Assembly: GCF_932294415.1 (NCBI RefSeq)
Contig: NC_065536.1
Span: 17,605,974-17,669,973 of the forward strand
Length of the DNA stretch: 64,000 nucleotides
Direction of reading: 5' to 3'
DNA from: Quercus robur
Lineage: Eukaryota; Streptophyta; Magnoliopsida; Fagales; Fagaceae
The position numbers and the translations under genes are program-made. Below the pieces are notes generated by a model. The model made no database searches. It saw nothing but the letters and a program-made list of their open reading frames with translations, and was not told where the DNA came from. Of this stretch, positions 46,641 through 58,869 are shown piece after piece (within the stretch, counting starts at the first letter, position 1; each line of letters begins with the position of its first letter).

Positions 46641-49600
46641 ACATATGTATATTGTTTGCAAAAACCTTTTCAAAAAAAAAAAAAAAATCAAAATGACAAG
46701 TTTTCTATTTGTTCATTAAAAGTTAATGTTTAAAATAAATTAAAATGAGATACTATCTTTGAATAGGCATTATTGGGTGCGTAACACATTTCCCACACAT
46801 AATCAAACTTCCGAGTCCAAGATCTTTGGTTTAACGACTTTTGGTTTACCTTAATTAATGAACCTTTAAAATTTGGTTTAGTCAATTAGGTAACTTAAAA
46901 TAAATTAGATATCTATGTGACTAATCACACCTAATACAAAACTAATGGTTGATAGCGATTCTTAAAATAAAAGTAAGAAAAAGGGACTCACACAAACACA
47001 CACACACCCCACCCTAGAGACACAAGCGCACATGAGTCACATCACCAAGGACCCAATGTGTGACGAAACCCAAAATTTTTCTTCTCAAAATTTTATGAGG
47101 GGCATCCACAGGTTGACAACAAGAACCAAAACGGTCATGGTTTTTGTTTTTAGGGACTGAAATAGGCATGAAATCAAGTTAGAGACCAAAATGAGAATAG
47201 GCCCAAAATATAGAGACCAAAAATGCATTTTCGGCTTGTTTATTTTGTACTAAAGTCCGGATTCTATTTTAATGAATAGTTTAAATTAGCAATTCAATCA
47301 ATCAAGTGAAGAATAATGTGTGAATTAAGGTTTCTTAGTTCCTATTAGCTACTTCATAAATTAAAGAGTACAAAATCATTCTTGACAAGGGTGAAATAAA
47401 GTACACAAGGGTGCATTGAGCAATGGAAGCCCTTGCAAGCTATTCTGCTTATCCTTCAAAAAATTACTCTGTATGTGATTGTTACCCTCATGCATTGTCA
47501 TCCTTCTATAGGCCCAACAATACTGATGGCAGCTTTTGTTGTGTTACCACATGATTGGTAGCTTCACCTCAAACGGAAGTTACCTTACTTGGCTTAAAGT
47601 TTTTTATTAAGTAAGAATATATTGTAATTTACTCTACTCAATGTAAATTTCGTTATTTGTGTTTTGATGCATTTTTCTTCTTCTCGTATGTTTTCTTTGT
47701 GACGTACTTGAATGAATTGAATGTGATTTGTAAAACACTTTTTGGAAAAAAAAAAGGGTTTAGAAAGTATGTTGTTATTGTTATTATTATTATTATTATT
47801 ATTATGTGGGTATTTTAAAAAGAAATATGAGTAATATTAAGTTAACCCAACCTGTCAAAGACCGGGTAAAAGCTAAAGGAATCCATTTTAGTCTAACAAG
47901 TTTTTTATTAGAATCTAATTTGACCAAGACTAACTGGAAAACCAATTGATCAAACCTATATACCAGGATTATATTATATGAGGTTTATCATGACCAAAGT
48001 CCAAGAACCCGTGCAGACCAAACATAACCGAAGTACCAAATGAACTATGATTAAGACTTTAATGTAAACTATTTTCAAAAGGAAAAGGGGGAAAAATACT
48101 TAATGGAAACCCTGCTAGAGAAGTTGAAAAGGACTTCTTGGTCTTGATCTTCGTAGAAAATCTGTTCTACTATCGACACAAGAAAAATGTATCTAATGTT
48201 TCAAATATATACAACATCACACTAATAATATGTAAAACCCACAACACTCACCTGTGAAACCCGCATATAGTAAGTCTAATGTTAAATGTATCTAAAACAT
48301 TAGATACCACCTCCATGCCATACTACTTGATCTTATTGTCTCAGTCCAAACATTTTCACATATTTTAATCGTCATTTGGGTTTGCCTATTCATACAATTA
48401 AGATTTAGGATAAATCAATATTTTTTTAGTTCCTTTCACATCTTGCAAACACCCCCCCACCCCCCCCCCCCCCCCCCCCCCCCACCCCCTTCCCCTCCAA
48501 AAAAAAAAAAAAAAAGGGTTCTGAATCCAATAGAATGTTTCGTGACAAAAATTGGATAAAATAATAAACCTGACAGGTTTATAAAAATGAGAAATGCCCT
48601 ACCTTTGAGTGCAATTTGAACTATTAATTTATGTAATTGGAAGTCGGTGCTAGTAATACATATGATTATATGAAAGTGCCCACATATCTAATACAATGTA
48701 TTCCTTTAAACAACTCAACCATTTGATCTGTTTAAAATGGATGGGCAAGGTCCAGTGCTTTGGAGCACTAGACCCAAGCCCATTCAAAAATGGGTCTATA
48801 TCAATCAGACCCAAACAATTGGATTTATCAGCAATATGCATATTACAAGACACTAGCATCAAAATTAATATGCAAGGGTACTCATGTCATGCCTCCAATT
48901 TGTTTCTCTCCAATGAACCAGAAGTGGTTAAGCCATGGCTCTTAAGACTTGCTCCACCCCCACCAGCCTTATAAGTTAACAATCAGGTTGGGATGACATG
49001 ATAATTGATGGAGAATTTACATTCATTCAGTTTGAGTTTTAATACAAACAATTTGCTATCGTTGCTGAGTGATGCAAACGGGTGGTGGCTAATCCTCTAA
49101 TCAGTGAGACAATCTCCTAGAACTTCTCATAGTGCCACCCATAAACCTGCTTACGGGGCTCTGAACACCTTTGCAGGAACAGTTCCTCCATAGTTTGATT
49201 CGCATCTTAGTAGAAGCAGTAGTGCTGTCTAATGCTCCAACCTCATGACTTTTTTGCGTTTTTTCTTTATTTGTTTTGTTTTTGAGAACCCTTTGCTACA
49301 GCAAAAAGAAAAGGAAAAAAAGAGAGGGCTTGGGGGCTCATGTACGCAGGCAGAGACCAGCAGACAGACCCACCACAAATGTCCCCCATTCAAAGTTTTC
49401 TAACTCATGAGAATAGAAAAATGACAAATTAAGTGCAACCCTTCACGAAACACATACCAAGCACGCCAAAAACACGTTTGGTGGCAAGTGGAAGGGTATG
49501 TTGTGCACAGTCAAGGAACCAGTAGTGCAAAGTGCAAACATGCATCACCATCTACCATCAACTGAGTATTTGCACTAAAAGAACCATGATGAAAGCACTC

Positions 49601-52224
49601 ACCAGCCCGAACCACTACTCAGCATTATGCATACTGTCTAGCTAATGTAACAATGCAATATAGTCCCTTTTTTCTAATAGTAGATTACAAAGGGATTAGC
49701 ATTTAGAAAAGCTAAAACTTTTCACAAACATTCGTGCAAAGTTTAGTCCCATAGATGGTTCCTGCTAGACAATTCTTTCATTACTAGTGTAAATGGCTTA
49801 GCTAATCTAATTGCATGTAACATAACTAGTGAGGTAACATTCATTATTTTTAGACATGGACGGTTCAAAGAACCGAAAAAGAAAAAGGTTCAAGATTTTA
49901 AAATTGGACCGAAATTTAACCAAGATCGAACTGTGATGACATCAAAATTAATTTAATATTAGTTAAAATATAAATAAATTTATCAAATGTACAAAAATAT
50001 GGAAATTTACCCCCAAAAAATATAAAGCAATTTAAACAACTTTCAAATATAAAAATAAATAAATAAAAAATAAAAAACTTTAAAATTTTGCGTTTATTAA
50101 TCTTTCAAATAAAAAACATTTTAATTAAAATAAAATCATTTTTAACATAATTTTACAAATTCATATTCACATGTAATGATGTAAAAGCAAAATTCTAGAA
50201 CACAACTAAATTTAGCAAATTAAAATAAATAAAATATAAATTCCATATGTGACACAATTAAGCTAATTAGTTCGGTAGTTAATGTGCTGGACGAAGGTCA
50301 CTGGTTCTATACCAGTTGTCACTTGCAAAAGAACCGGGTTAGGCCACAGTTCCCGGGTACGACTGTCCGGTCCGGTCCAGGTTTGACAAACTTAGTAACA
50401 TTTCAAAATTCCAAGAATGCCCATGGGATCCCAACACACCCAAAGGCTCTCCATCTGTTAAAACTCCTAAGTACAGTTGCTAGAAATTCCATACCAACCA
50501 TCCACCCACAGAAGAAAAGTGGGGCGTGAGGGGTTGTAGTTGTTGGCGTTAGGAAACTCCAATAGATTCTAATATGAAATTGCTACCTCTTATATGCAAA
50601 GGTAATATTTTAATGTCTAACTAATTCCAACTATAATACATATCGCGTACCCGATCAACCATCACTAAATAATACATTTCAGTGTATTATGTTTCTCTTT
50701 TCAATAAAGTCTTCTTTTCCATTAAAAAAATAATACATTTCAGTGTACGCTTCAGTTTCTAGTGCTAATAGTTAACAAAAAGCAGCACGCCTTAATGGTT
50801 GTTATACATAATAAATTACATCAACCATCACTAGCTTTTAGTATGCACCCACACATGATTTGATTGAAAGAACATCAATAACACGAAGGTAGTTCAGATA
50901 GCCAAATTTAATTGGGAGAAAAGTGGATTCCTCATGCACAAAGTAAAGGGAAGAGCATAATGAATCTTTAGTAGCCTCTCGGCTCAATGAAATGACATCT
51001 TATTTCACGTTTTTGCCCATATAATCATAGAGTAAGGTGAGAGAGAGGGCGAGAGAGAATTAAAGATTAAGGGCATAAAAAATAGGTAATCAAATCTAGT
51101 GTAAGATCCACCTAAGTTCTCCCCAACCCACATAAAACCCAGACAACTAGACCAAGTTTTCAAATACGTATCTAGGTCATTCACTCAAATTGCTCTAGTT
51201 CAGATTTTATCTAATTTCTGTTACCTGTTTAGTCAAACAGTAAACTATAATATCAGAGAAAAGATACTTTGTGCTTAAATGTGCAGGAAAGGAAAATATG
51301 GTTGATCTGCTTTCAGAGTCACATAATCAGAATCGTCTACCAAAATAAATCTGTGTCCAAAAGTCTAATTATTCTATGTCGTTGCATAGAGAATCACACA
51401 TTTGTAATAGAATAATCCTGTTTCCATTTCCACCATTCCTCTCTCTCTCTCTCTTAGACACAGAATAAACAATAACTCCCTTGGGTTTTCTTCACCCACC
51501 TATAACCATGAAACGTAAACCCTTCATTTGGGCATAAAGTATAAAAAAGGAATGGGTTCTCAAACAGTACAGAGGTTAACAAGCTTGCCTAATGCAAAAA
51601 CATTTAGAACAAAAATTCATGCTCATGGGAAGCAAAAAATCAATGAAATTATATCCAGCTTTGAAAAATGAAAATACAGCCACGGCCTGAATACATCATT
51701 GCTACTCATCTTTCAGATTGAAAATGAAACGAATGCAACCTTCATCATCTCAATAAAATATAACAAACCAACAAACCCCACATCCCAAAATCCCCTAATT
51801 TTGCCTCACGGCCGCTATCACGCCCAAAAACATGAAGAACACAATAAAATTTCAAGTTACAACTATTCACACAAGATTGCATCAGATTCTCTAAAACTAT
51901 TGAAAGAAAAAAAAAAACAGAAACTCAACATAAAACCGTGTCATTATGCTACCAATTCATTCATTTCAATCTAATATCTACAACTATCCAAAGATTATGA
52001 ACAAAATATGGGAGACACTAAACAATTAGAAATCATTATTCAACAACTGTTCTATCAAAAACCAAAAAAAGAAGGAAAAAAAAAAAGTATAAGAATCCAA
52101 AAGCAATTAACTCAGCTACACTACCAATAAACACCAATAAATATTCATCAACTAAAAACAGTAAAATCAACCCACTTACATCCAATTCCTTCTCCCCAAT
52201 AGAATCATCAAATCAACCAATCAA
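46641..52224. other. Long intergenic stretch, no supported gene
   Basis: AT-rich DNA with ATT microsatellite (47775-47804), a C tract (48452-48490) and short unsupported reading frames. A tRNA-like B-box (GGTTCTATACC, 50302) hints at a SINE scrap. The last few hundred bases are likely 3' UTR of the minus-strand GeBP gene. Confidence 0.45.
48452..48490. repeat. Poly-C tract
   Basis: Almost uninterrupted C run, followed shortly by an A run. The exact length is likely uncertain. Confidence 0.9.
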
Positions 52225-53508
52225 TCACCCCCCCATTGACCGCAACTCCTCCAAGGCGGCCCGAATCTGATCCTGCACCAAATCCAACCGCTTCGAGTAC
52301 ACCTCCAGCTCCAATATCTGCTGTTTCCTCCACTTCTCATCCACCACACCGCCACTCTCCCCTCCCCCGAAATTCAAAGGCATAGCGTTCATCGCCATTG
52401 CATTCATTCCCATCCCTCCAAACCCAATTCCCCTCCCTCCAAATCCACTCCCCCCCATTGCATTGCTCAACAACTCCTTAAACAGCGGCGACAAGCAACT
52501 CTTCACCGTCTCCTCTATCATTCCCCCCAAATTCCCACCACCACCGCCGCCGCCGCCGCCGCCACTGCCACCGCTACCGCCACTCCCAACAACATTCTCA
52601 TTCCCATTATTCGCCTTCTCCTCGGTCCGAACCCGCGATCTTGACCTTTTTCGCGACGAATTCGGCTTCTTCTCACCGCTATTGTTGTAATTCGCATTCT
52701 CCTCCAACAAATTAGGGTTTTTCGAATCTTCGTCGTCGAAAACCGAATCATCCACCACCACAGCGAAGCGATTATTCGAATTGTTATTGATATTACTATT
52801 GCTCCAGATCTTGCGCGAGATTTCGAAGGTGGCTTGATCGTGAGGGCTCTTGAAGGAGAAATCTTTGCCGGTGCTGATTTTGCCGACAACGTTTCGGTAC
52901 TTCTTCTTCAAACGACGCAGCTTCTCGACGAGCTGGTTCTTGTTGAAATCGAGCTGGAGCTTCGACTTAATCTGATCGTAGAACAAAGCGGTGTCGTTGT
53001 GGTGAGTCGAGCCACGCGACGTCGTGTAGTCCAAAAACCCCTGGAGAAGCTCGATCTCGTCCTCATCGGTCCACAGCCTCTGAAAAAGTCTCCGCGAATC
53101 GTCGATAGGAATTGGCTGCGGCTTCTTCTCCTCGAGGTGTGGCTCGATAGTGATACGCTGTCGTTTCGGGGAAGGCGTGGTGGTTGCTGTTGCTGCGGCT
53201 GCGGCTGCGGCTGCGGCGGCCGCGGCGGAGGTTGTTATGACCGTCGTGGTGATTGCTGACGTGGCAATTGGCGGTTCGACGGCGACGATGGCGTTGGAGA
53301 CGGAGGAGGAAGGGACGGCGACGGTGACGGTAGGGGATGACGTGGAGGGAGAAGCGGAGTTGATGACGTCATCGTCCTCTGGATCGGGGAGAACGTCGTC
53401 GTTTTCGTCGTCGTCTAATTCTTCTTCGTCTTCCTCTTCTGATAATTCGTCATCGTCGTCATCGAAGTCTTCTTCGGCGAAGACGGTGTCGTTTTCCTCC
53501 GAGGCCAT
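52225..53508 (-). CDS. GeBP/STOREKEEPER-family DNA-binding protein (DUF573), copy 1
   Basis: Intact single-exon protein of 427 residues. Residues 1-50 are very acidic; an Ala run lies around 95-107, then a basic SPKRQRI (possible nuclear signal). The DUF573 DNA-binding domain (about 139-237) contains RRLFQRLWTDEDEIELLQGF, NKNQLVEKLRRLKKKYRN and TFEISRKIW. A Gly-rich stretch follows around residue 315-330. The C-terminal region has a leucine-zipper-like helix (LELEVYSKRLDLVQDQIRAA). The layout fits plant GeBP/GPL and STKL nuclear transcription factors. In Arabidopsis GeBP genes act in cytokinin responses; the role here is inferred only from family. MASEEN is the first in-frame ATG. The paralogue at 58778 is divergently oriented. 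Confidence 0.9.
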   Translation of the reverse strand: MASEENDTVFAEEDFDDDDDELSEEEDEEELDDDENDDVLPDPEDDDVINSASPSTSSPTVTVAVPSSSVSNAIVAVEPPIATSAITTTVITTSAAAAAAAAAAAATATTTPSPKRQRITIEPHLEEKKPQPIPIDDSRRLFQRLWTDEDEIELLQGFLDYTTSRGSTHHNDTALFYDQIKSKLQLDFNKNQLVEKLRRLKKKYRNVVGKISTGKDFSFKSPHDQATFEISRKIWSNSNINNNSNNRFAVVVDDSVFDDEDSKNPNLLEENANYNNSGEKKPNSSRKRSRSRVRTEEKANNGNENVVGSGGSGGSGGGGGGGGGGNLGGMIEETVKSCLSPLFKELLSNAMGGSGFGGRGIGFGGMGMNAMAMNAMPLNFGGGESGGVVDEKWRKQQILELEVYSKRLDLVQDQIRAALEELRSMGG

Positions 53509-53557
53509 TATAAAACCTTTTTTTTTTTAGAGAGAGAGACACAGAAAGGGGGGGCTT

Positions 53558-53593
<36 letters not shown>

Positions 53594-54430
53594 GTGGGTT
53601 TGGAGTTTGGACTAGTTGTGGGGCTAAGGTTGGGCGAGAGTGGTTGGGTTAGGGGGGCGAGAGAGAGAGAGAGAGAGAGAGAAGTGGCTTCGTTGTATTT
53701 GCTAAGGTTACGGTTGCGTGGTGGACTAGGTAATGGGTTAATTTGGGGAGTGGAGAATTGGGTTGGGACCAGACCTATGAAGTCACACACGCGTATACGT
53801 GTTGAACGGATTGGATGTGTGACTATGACTAACTATTATGGGAGAGATTTCAAAGCCTTTCTCTCTGTACTTTGTTTAATAATAATATACTCCTGTAACA
53901 AACCCTTTTTCTTTTCTTTTTTACTCTCGTTGATGATTGATGATGATGAGAATGACAATGTACTATCACTGTATCTCGTTTACCTTTTATTTATTTATTT
54001 ATTATGTTTTTTTTTATTAAATGTTATAATTTATTGGTGTAAAATGAAATGTCAAAAGTCAACTTTTAGATCGAACGTTTCAGAATTTTAATAGGTGGAG
54101 GAGTGCAGAATTCGACATTCTTGATGAGGAATGAACGGAGGGTACAAGCAATCACATTTTTTGATCAAATTAAATGAATCCCATTTATTTTTTTAACAAT
54201 ATCATTGCAATATTATGTACTTTAATATTTGGGTTATGGTCCTTAAATTCTCCAAACATTAACCATGTCTCTTGAGTGGAGTTGTGGTGTGTTTTTGTGT
54301 TAGAACTCATTTTTCTTTTCCTTGTGTGTATATTTGTTTCTCAAAGAAAAAAAAAAAAAAAAATTCTCCAACCATTATAAATTCTTGGGAATAAGCTTAT
54401 CCTAAGTATTCTCACCTAGCCAATTGATTT
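53509..54430. promoter_or_regulatory. 5' flank of GeBP copy 1 with T run and GA repeat
   Basis: Contains the 5' UTR/promoter of the minus-strand gene. A T run (53562-53589) and a GA repeat (53660-53682, i.e. CT-rich on the coding strand) lie just upstream of the start, as in many plant 5' UTRs. No other feature seen. Confidence 0.45.
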
Positions 54431-54442
54431 TTAATTTAAGTG

Positions 54443-54443
<1 letters not shown>

Positions 54444-54477
<34 letters not shown>

Positions 54478-54634
54478 GAGAGGGAGTTTTAATCTATAAC
54501 GTTTGCTTTTTTTAATAATAATTTTTTATCATCAGATTAAGACACCAACTGATTTTTGGTATAGACGAAAATTGAATCACAAATCTCTTATTTAATAATT
54601 AGAGATTTTACCAGTTAAACTAATTAAAACCCAC
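54444..54634 (-). mobile_element. tRNA-derived SINE with poly(A) tail and 13-bp duplication
   Basis: On the minus strand it begins GTGGGTTTTAATTAGTTTAA, with A-box-like TAGTTTAACTGG and a B-box-like GTGATTCAATTTTCG. It continues CTATACCAAAAATCAGTTGG and ends in CTCTCTCTAAAA plus a long A run (54445-54474 on the plus strand as T). Flanks TTAATTTAAGTGG (54431) and TTAATTTAAGCGG (54635) match at 12 of 13 positions. Confidence 0.7.
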
Positions 54635-54651
54635 TTAATTTAAGCGGTTTA

Positions 54652-54780
54652 GGGGCCGTTTGGTATGTGATTTTGAGCAATAATTTTCAGTTTTTAAACA
54701 ACATTACACGTATTTCTACACACTTTTTCACTTATATGTATTTCTAAAAAATACAAATAACGTTACCAAACAAGCCCTTA
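54652..54780. mobile_element. Small hAT-like MITE, copy B
   Basis: Starts GGGGCCGTTTGGTATG and ends GTTACCAAACAAGCCC (imperfect TIRs). The interior CAGTTTTTAAACAACATTAC and ACGTATTTCTACACACTTTT match copies A and C. Confidence 0.65.
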
Positions 54781-55622
54781 TACTTCTTGAAATGTCCATT
54801 ATATTTAGGGATTAAATTTTCTTTTATATTGTAAATATCGAATTATCAGACAAAAGAAAAGCATACAAGCATTATCATGATGAGATAAGCTCGATGAATG
54901 GACAACTTCCTAATTGAGGGAGGCATAAGCCCAAAAAATATGTGGGCTAAATCTTTGGAAGAAAATGGACTACACTTAGGTTTCTGCTAAATCGTGGTAT
55001 AGGTTCCCATGAATCATACCCACAACATTCAGAGATGTCTCGCTACCTCAATCATGGAAGTTCTCGAAATTGTGAAGCAAGCAAATTGCATGAAATATAT
55101 GGTCTTTCTTAGGAGCTTGAGAGGTATGAAAAATTACACCACACACACCTTTTGTTATCCATAAACTTTACCGTTATTAACTTAATCATTGGAAAAGCTT
55201 AGTATTTCATTTAAGTGGATTGTCCTAAGCCCGAGTTGAACATGTGTCATTGATCTCTCATGCATCGTCACAAATAACGTCCCTTTTGAAGTTTAAAAAG
55301 TGATAACCTCCACAAAGAAACACAGTAGGTGTAATATATAACACTAATTTAGACCATTGGTGACATTTTAGTTGATTGAAGAGGAAAAGAGTTTTAAAAA
55401 AAATTAATATTAGACGGATTTGAACCCTACATGTTTCTATTGAATATATTAAGTTGTGCCAATTGAGCCCTAAAAATCTCTTGCCACTTAGCTCTTTCTA
55501 AACCAAACTTTCTAACCAAAACAATAAATCAATAAATTGATTTAGAAGTCTATAGTAACTCATAACATTCATTAAAAAAATGGGAAAATTTTGCTACATA
55601 ATGGGTTATGTGGCATGAAATT

Positions 55623-55654
<32 letters not shown>

Positions 55655-57339
55655 TATCCAAGAGTCATGTGCAATTGCTTTCTTTTTACTGCATACTAAT
55701 ATACAGCAAACCTTTCCCATAAAAAAATAAAAATAAAAACCTCATATAAGTCAGTTTCCCTTTTGGATTATGTGAAAGAGTTATTAGTTTATAACACTTC
55801 TCTCACCAAGAAAGGCATGGGTAGAGTTGGCTTGACAAATGTTCAACCCAACAAGGTAGGATTAGGTCACTGGGGTTGGCTTTTTGAATTATGTCAAGAG
55901 TTATTAGTTGGAGGGCATGGGTAGAGTTGGGTTGAGAAATCTTCAACCGAACAAAGTAAGATGGGTCACTGAATTGAGGCTAATTTTGTCATATCCAATA
56001 AGAAATTTGGGTTTTCATTCAATTATTTTAGTCTATTATTCAATAAATTATTTATAATTTATGAAATTTAGCCTAATATTTCAATTTTTTCAAATTATAT
56101 ACTAAAAATCAAAATAAATTAAACTAACAAATTTAAACTAAATCTAAACTTCAAAAATAATATTCTAGGTTGGGTCAGGTTACTTGGGTTGAAAATTTGT
56201 CAACTCGAGCTCTCTACCCAATCCAATTTTCAAAATAATTTGGGAACTCAATACTCAATCCGGCCATGATAACAAATCCAAGACTTTAGATTGGACAGAT
56301 TGGTTTAGACTTGTTGTATTTGATGATTAATTCACACTCCTATTCTCAAATTTCTGTAGGATGAATATTTTCATTTTACACTAAAAAGTAGTAATAAGAG
56401 TGTGAATTACTCAGTTCTGTTTTGTTTTTATTGCTGCCCTCAAAGAATACGAGTTTAAAGGCGTGTAGGACGTAGGTTTCTTTTTTTCTTTTTCTTTTTT
56501 TGATTGAGAAGAAGGTAAGTAAGTGAGCGTGTGTAGCCTAAACATTCTGTATAATTTCAGTTAAATTTTATTGAGAGATATAAGAAAAGAAGCTAAAGAA
56601 AAAGCCATCTCATCTAAAATATAATAAATAGGCTAGATTTAGAAATTTCAATGCCTGATATACTGAGTCTTTGGACGCTACTATTTCTCACACTTTCTGC
56701 ATATCATTCTACATATTAATTTTCTTATATATTAGTTATTTGGTTTCAGTTCTAACATTTTATAATAAAAAAAAGATATTTGGTTTTATTGTAATAAATG
56801 TTTAGCATGTGATCACATGACATTTTTAATTATACTTTTTTATTTTTATAAATAGAGTTGGCGAAGCAAATTGCTTTCAACTTTCAAGTGTTTCCATTAT
56901 ATAGTTACATGGAATTTAATATGTAGAATGATGTGCTATATATATATTTAAACCGATGTGCAATATACTTGTTAGACTCTCCAAGGCGATATGGTTCGAA
57001 GCTTTGTACTAATTATCAAAAGAAAAACTCTAAAGACACGTCCAAACTCATACCCAAATCCACAATACGTTTAACTGTAGAAATGGTTTCCTTTTCCCAT
57101 CCCTAGAAAAGAAAGAGTTCCGTTGATTTTATTTTAAAAAAATAATAATAAAATAACAACAATTGAAAAAGTCTCCTTAATTAGCCAAGAGTTTTGTAGT
57201 ACAATTTGTTGGCATCTATTAGTATTTCTAATAGAAATATCTAGGATTCGAACTCTCCTTCCCAATAATAATAACAATTGAAAGGAGACATTCAGGATTC
57301 GAACCTCCCTTTACGTTATAACTATCGAATTATCAACCC

Positions 57340-57370
<31 letters not shown>

Positions 57371-58773
57371 TTTCTAGAAGTCTTCTCTAGATACCTCATA
57401 CAGTCATACTAGTCAACTAAGATATGAAAGTTGCTTATGCACGCCATGCCAAGTGAAAAGTTCCAAAGTTATTAAAAATTATACAGATATGGATTTTTTT
57501 TTTCTTCAAGGAAGCACTTTCGTTTGCATAAGTCCAAGCCGACCAATCAAACAACATTCCAAATCAGTGTCCCAACTACCCTGTTAGATTAACTCTAAAA
57601 AACTACCCTGTTAGTAATTCTTAGTAGTTTTAGGTATAAGCTCCTGTCATTCTTTTTCTTTGATGCTAATCAAATGCCAAGTCTAACGCCAACCAAAAAA
57701 TTGGACACAGTTTTGTTGTATTTAGTATTGGACTTGGCTTGAGTCTTATGTTCAGTCACATTTAACTCATCCAGATGATAATATGTGTCTACTTTCAAAC
57801 ATGTATCATCATCCTGATAAGTTCAGTGTAATTAATTAAATACTAAACCAAACCTTATCCTTTAGTATTTACCGCAAGAAAAGAAAAATAGAAAAAAGAA
57901 AAAGTCACTTCAGGCTATATATAGCTCAGTATCTCCCAATGGAAAAGTTGTTTCTGTTACCATTTCCATTTCCAGTACTGGTTTGACAATCAGACCAGCA
58001 TAAAACTATGGCTCCAAATCTCCACGCTACACTTGAGCCGAATTATAGGAGGTCCAAACTGTTCTTTCCCTTCACCTTAACGCTAATAAAATCACAGAGC
58101 AAAAGAAAGCAAAGATGAATTACGTGTTAGCTATGTTGAATGTTTTGACCATTTTTTTTTTATGTGAATCTGTTTTGACCAGATTCATATCATTGTTCTA
58201 AAATCGTCACAATCCACTTATAATAATTAAATGCCATGTTAATTAGTTCACATAGTACTTCCACATCATTGCATATAAATTCTTGTGTACAATTATAATT
58301 ATTAGTACATGTGATAATAGTTACACACTGTCTCTATGGGACATGTAGTTAAAATCGTGTTTTCATTAACTAAAATTGTACAATTACACAATTGCGTTTG
58401 CACATAATTTTACAATTTCATATTGTAACTAAAATCTTATTTTTAAAACATGATTTTAACTATAATATGTATGACAATAATTAGCTAGTAGTATATAAAG
58501 CCTTTTTGAGGCGAATCGCACGTGGACCACAAACAGATAGTAGCTAACAAGTGTTCGATTCCTTTGTTTTGCAACCAATGGTGTGCAATGTTTTGTGGCC
58601 GGAATTCTAGTCTTGTTTAAATAGAAAATTCCAACAAACTTTTATTTTTGTCTGGTTCCAAATCACTAATACCTTTTAGAAGTTTGCTGAACCGTCCATA
58701 CCAACTCTTTTTCTTTTTTTGCTGACAAGTTCCAACCCTTATTCATAAAAACAATTCATATCTTTTCATTAAA
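54781..58773. other. Intergenic between the GeBP paralogues
   Basis: AT-rich, with an A/TA microsatellite (55622-55657), tRNA B-box-like scraps on the minus strand (near 55416 and 57293), and no supported gene. The last kilobase is the presumed promoter of GeBP copy 2. Confidence 0.45.
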
Positions 58774-58869
58774 ATGTATGAAAATGCTTTCTTCATTGGT
58801 TGGCTGGATTATACCCTCTTCTTCTTCCTCTTCCTCTTCTTCCTCCCAAAACGACGAAAAAGAAGATGA
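58774..58869 (+). CDS. Short overlapping upstream ORF of GeBP copy 2 (31 aa)
   Basis: An ATG four bases before the main start opens a different frame: MYENAFFIGWLDYTL, a Phe/Leu-rich stretch, then PKRRKRR and TGA. It overlaps the start of the main protein completely. The predicted peptide is hydrophobic with a basic tail. It may only be a scanning decoy that lowers translation of the main frame, or it may be chance. Confidence 0.3.
   Translation: MYENAFFIGWLDYTLFFFLFLFFLPKRRKRR

Noticed and set aside
50258-50320. tRNA gene, from a B-box-like GGTTCTATACC
   Set aside because: No complete cloverleaf could be drawn; better read as a SINE or repeat scrap.
52463-53530. Long plus-strand reading frames rich in Pro, Val or Ser
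   Set aside because: Shadows of the GeBP copy 1 coding sequence and its GC-rich trinucleotide runs.
57238-57315. tRNA gene on the minus strand, from GGTTCGAATCC
   Set aside because: Two nearby degenerate copies lacking an acceptor stem pair; likely repeat remnants.
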